This document shows positions 36,802 through 39,380 of a DNA stretch of 39,380 nt, piece by piece; the first letter of the stretch is position 1, and each line of letters begins with the position of its first letter. This DNA comes from a virus. A model generated the notes under the pieces. That model ran no database searches and was not told the DNA's origin. It worked only from the letters and a program-made list of their open reading frames with translations. The translations under genes were made by a program, and so were the position numbers. The DNA lies in IMG/VR virus record IMGVR_UViG_3300037493_006139, positions 1-39,380 of that record, one strand, 5' to 3'.

Positions 36802-38507
36802 TGCAGCCCCCCGCGGCGCCCGTGGTGTTGGCGAAGGTGAGCGAGCGCGAGCAGCGGCAGCAGCTACAGGCCCGCTTCGATGCGCTGAAGATGGAGCGCT
36901 CGAGCTGGCTCACGCGGTGGCGCGAAATCGCGGAGCACATCCGCCCCCGCGGCTTCCGTGACCAGGTGACGCAGACGAACAAGGGCGACAACAAGCACCA
37001 GAAGATCATCAACTTCGTGCCGCTCGAGGCCGCCCGCACGCTGGCCGCGGGGATGATGGCCGGCATCACCTCGCCCTCGCGCCCCTGGTTCCGCCTCACG
37101 CTGGAGGGGGACGTCTCCTTGGTGGAGATGCCCGAGGTGAAGGACTGGCTGGGCAAGTGCGAGAAGGTCCTGCGCGAGGACCTCGCGAAGTCGAACATCT
37201 ACAAGGCCCTCCACCTCATCTACGCAGACCTGGGCCCCTTCGCGACGGCGGCGATGCTCATCGAAGAAGACCAGGAGGACGGCGCCCGCGCGTACGTCTT
37301 CCCCGTCGGCTCGTACTGCCTCGCCACCTCGCCCCGTGGCGACGTGGACACGCTCTTCCGCGACGTCTCAATGACGGTGCTGCAGCTGGTGAAGCTCTTC
37401 GGCCTCAACCGGTGCAGCCTTGGCACGCAGAACCTCTACCGGGCCCGCCAGTACGACCAGCGTGTGGCGGTGGTCCACGCCATCTTCCCCAACGAGGACT
37501 TCAAGGAGGGCTCGCTGGGGCCCTCGGGAAAGAAGTGGCTCTCGTGCTGGTGGGAGGCCAACTCCTCGGGCGAGGACGGCTTCCTCCGCCAGTCCGGCTA
37601 CGAAGAGCGCCCCATCATGGCCCCGCGGTGGGAAGTCACCGGGGAGGACGCCTACGGCTTCGGCCCTGGCTTCGCTGCCATCGGCGACTGCAAGGCGCTC
37701 CAACTCCTCGAGAAGCGCAGCGCCCAGGCAGCGGACAAGGTGGTGATGCCCGCCATGCAGGCGCCCAGCGCTTCCCAACACGGGATGCTGAGCCTCGTGC
37801 CGGGCGGCGTGTCCTTCGTCGATAGCCTGGGCGAGGGGCGCGGGCTGCGTCCGGCGTACGAGGTCAACCCCAACGCCATCCAAATCTTTGAGATGAAGAT
37901 TGAGCGCCATGAGCAGCGCATCCGCAAGGCCTTCTACGCGGACCTATGGCTCTCCATCACGCAGACGACCGGGCAGATGACGGCGAGGGAGGTTGACGAG
38001 CGCCGCGAAGAGAAGCTGCTCCAGCTCGGCACGGTGTTGGAGGCGCTCAACGACGAGCTGCTGGACCCCATCATCGACCGCTTCTTCGCCATCGCGCTGC
38101 GCCAGGGCCGCCTGCCTCCGCCTCCCGAGGCGCTGCAGGGGAAGACGACGAAGACGGAGTACATCAGCATCATGGCGCAGGCGCAGAAGCTCCTGCAGAC
38201 GACGGGGCTTGAGCGCATCGCTACCTACGTCGGCAATCTGGCCGCGCTGAAGCCCGAGGTGCTGGACAAGCTCGACATGGACCAGCTGGTGGACGAGCTC
38301 GCCGACGCGCTGGGCGTGCCCCCCGTCATCATCCGAGCCGACGAGGCGGTGGAGGCGCTGCGCGCTGCCCGGGCGCAGGCGGCCCAGAAGCAGCAGCTGA
38401 TGGAGCAGGGCGCCCAGGCCGCGACGACGGCGCAGACGCTGTCCGCCACCAGCATGGAGGACGGCAACGCCCTCACCGAGATGCTTCGGGGGGCTGGGGT
38501 CCGATGA
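36801..38507 (+). CDS. Portal protein (T7-type head-tail connector)
   Basis: 568 residues from ATG 36801 (a GTG at 36798 is an alternative). The sequence follows the podovirus head-to-tail connector family: SSWLTRWREIAEHIRPR near residue 35, AGMMAGITSPSRPWFRL near 80, IYKALHLIYADLGPFATAAMLIEED, then long helices and a C-terminal region with LDMDQLVDELADALGVPP and a Gln/Ala-rich tail. The dodecamer forms the channel for DNA entry and exit. Length and placement after the terminase agree. Confidence 0.92.
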   Translation: MQPPAAPVVLAKVSEREQRQQLQARFDALKMERSSWLTRWREIAEHIRPRGFRDQVTQTNKGDNKHQKIINFVPLEAARTLAAGMMAGITSPSRPWFRLTLEGDVSLVEMPEVKDWLGKCEKVLREDLAKSNIYKALHLIYADLGPFATAAMLIEEDQEDGARAYVFPVGSYCLATSPRGDVDTLFRDVSMTVLQLVKLFGLNRCSLGTQNLYRARQYDQRVAVVHAIFPNEDFKEGSLGPSGKKWLSCWWEANSSGEDGFLRQSGYEERPIMAPRWEVTGEDAYGFGPGFAAIGDCKALQLLEKRSAQAADKVVMPAMQAPSASQHGMLSLVPGGVSFVDSLGEGRGLRPAYEVNPNAIQIFEMKIERHEQRIRKAFYADLWLSITQTTGQMTAREVDERREEKLLQLGTVLEALNDELLDPIIDRFFAIALRQGRLPPPPEALQGKTTKTEYISIMAQAQKLLQTTGLERIATYVGNLAALKPEVLDKLDMDQLVDELADALGVPPVIIRADEAVEALRAARAQAAQKQQLMEQGAQAATTAQTLSATSMEDGNALTEMLRGAGVR

Positions 38508-38842
38508 GCGCGACGGATCTCCGTGAGCCCGCGACGGCTGGCCCCACCACCACCAGCCTGGGCATCATCGACGTGAGGGAGACGCGGCTCGCCTCCGTCT
38601 CGGTGAAGAACCTCGATGCCACCCAGACGGTGACGGTGTCGCTCCGCCGGCGTGCCCACCTGGGCGACGACTTCGCCGACGCCCAGTACTACCCCGAGCT
38701 GGAGGCCATCGCGCCCGGTGTCCAGAAGCAGGTCGACGTCGACGTGGGCGTCAACATGGAGCTCGAAGCGCTGGGCGTGGCGTCGGGGGCCGGGGCGTCG
38801 GTGATGCTCACCATGCGCAGCGACACCCGGGGGCGCCGATGA
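38504..38842 (+). CDS. Hypothetical virion-module protein
   Basis: 112 residues from ATG 38504 overlapping the portal stop (ATGA). The product is beta-rich: SLGIIDVRETRLASVSVKNL, QTVTVSLRRRAHLG, KQVDVDVGVNMELEALGV and SVMLTMRSDTRG. This looks like a small jelly-roll or Ig-like domain, possibly a decoration or head protein. Family unknown. It is followed by a signal-peptide protein. Confidence 0.6.
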   Translation: MSATDLREPATAGPTTTSLGIIDVRETRLASVSVKNLDATQTVTVSLRRRAHLGDDFADAQYYPELEAIAPGVQKQVDVDVGVNMELEALGVASGAGASVMLTMRSDTRGRR

Positions 38843-39380
38843 GGGCCCTGCTTCTGCTGGTGCTGGCCCAGCCCCTGACGCTCAACACCACGCCCCTCGA
38901 CGTGCGCGACGAGGGCGCCCGGGTGGGTGCGCGGCCCTGGGGCGTCAACTGCACCGGGGCCGGGGTGACGTGCCGGGTCGACGGTGGGCTCTGGCAGGTC
39001 GACGTCGCCGGCGGCTCTGGCGGGGGCGGCAAGGTGGCCGAGGCCTACGTGGCCGATGCCTCCATCACCGCCCAGGAGTTCGACCACGACCCTGCGGCCT
39101 GCGCCGTGGGGCAGTACGTCACCGACATCTCGCCGGCCGGGGTGCTCACCTGCTCGACTCCCAGCGGTGGAGGTGGTGGCGGCTCGGCCAACTACTCCAC
39201 CGGCTCGCTCACCTTCGACGGCGGCCACGACGCGGTGGCCGAGGTCGTCGCTGCCTGGGCCTCGCCTGCCTCGTCCGTCATCTGCGCCCCGGTCGGTGAA
39301 GAGGCCAGCGTCGAGGGGATGCGCATCACCACCATCAGCACCACCACGGGCAGCTTGATGGTCCGTGGTGCGCCTGCACA
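38839..39380 (+). CDS. N-terminal part of an exported, Gly-rich protein (cut by window end)
   Basis: The frame starts at ATG 38839, overlaps the previous stop (ATGA) and runs off the window; 180 codons are visible. Residues 1-10 (MRALLLLVLA) look like a Sec signal peptide with a cleavage site after VLA. The mature part has cysteines near 38, 45, 86, 102 and 137, and Gly-rich stretches (GGSGGGG, then GGGGGGS) separating beta-like segments. The layout resembles a fibrous or stalk-like surface protein, related in style to the exported protein at 16258. Capsid and scaffold genes should lie beyond this point. Function is not known. Confidence 0.6.
   Translation, partial: MRALLLLVLAQPLTLNTTPLDVRDEGARVGARPWGVNCTGAGVTCRVDGGLWQVDVAGGSGGGGKVAEAYVADASITAQEFDHDPAACAVGQYVTDISPAGVLTCSTPSGGGGGGSANYSTGSLTFDGGHDAVAEVVAAWASPASSVICAPVGEEASVEGMRITTISTTTGSLMVRGAPA

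Noticed and set aside
37769-37778. CTTCCCAACA as a fourth leader element
   Set aside because: It lies inside the portal gene, differs in one base and has no gene start 28 nt later.

Overview
The window is most of the genome of a tailed bacteriophage with a T7-like (podovirus) virion and signs of a temperate life style. Genes are packed with 1-4 bp stop/start overlaps, and the DNA is very GC-rich with strong G/C preference at third codon positions. The host is therefore probably a high-GC Gram-negative bacterium. A myxobacterium-like host would fit, but that is inference only; nothing here names the host. I saw no phage RNA polymerase gene, so transcription probably uses host polymerase.

Layout. 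(1) 1-16220, rightward: the end of an unidentified gene, then the T7-order tail and core module: tail tubular proteins A and B, a gp13/GNAT-like protein, internal core proteins in the gp14 and gp15 positions, and a 2784-residue giant in the gp16 position. An HNH endonuclease gene and a tail fibre follow. The giant carries two GGDEF-like domains and a zincin HExxH motif, and a separate 96-codon gene lies inside it in another frame. (2) 16258-21100, rightward: a signal-peptide protein, a tailspike-like SGNH esterase, small exported proteins, a second HNH endonuclease and a lysis cassette (membrane/coiled-coil protein, Cys-His amidase, holin-like protein). (3) 26430-21110, leftward: an operon with two small proteins, a Cas4/RecB-type PD-(D/E)XK nuclease, a Sak4-like RecA-fold ATPase, an SSB-like protein, a ParB-family protein and two small proteins. 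The SSB-parB gap holds two strong hairpins and a 55-nt tRNA-like structure lacking one arm. (4) 26449-28334: a divergent promoter/operator region, a ribbon-helix-helix regulator, a tyrosine integrase with a Cys4 insertion, and a 47-nt 5' fragment of a tRNA-Thr gene that looks like attP. (5) 28335-34510, rightward: replication and metabolism genes: winged-helix protein, replisome organiser with iteron-like repeats and a GATC array (candidate origin), DnaB-like helicase, RuvC-like resolvase, MazG, Dam-like methylase and zinc-binding small proteins. (6) 34521-39380, rightward: small and large terminase, a small virion protein, portal, and the beginning of the structural genes. Region 6 would run into region 1 if the genome is circular or permuted; scaffold and major capsid genes are not in the window and are expected in the missing piece.

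How it works together: integrase and attP insert the genome at a tRNA-Thr gene. The RHH protein and the palindromic operator are the best candidates for the left/right switch. The leftward operon supplies recombination functions and the rightward block starts DNA replication. A leader element found three times, always starting exactly 28 nt before a start codon (14401, 16258, 34521), may mark late transcription or translation units. The most unusual items are the nested gene, the armless tRNA-like element, the 28-nt leader element, the candidate origin and the multidomain giant virion protein. All functions come from reading motifs and gene order; no database search was run.
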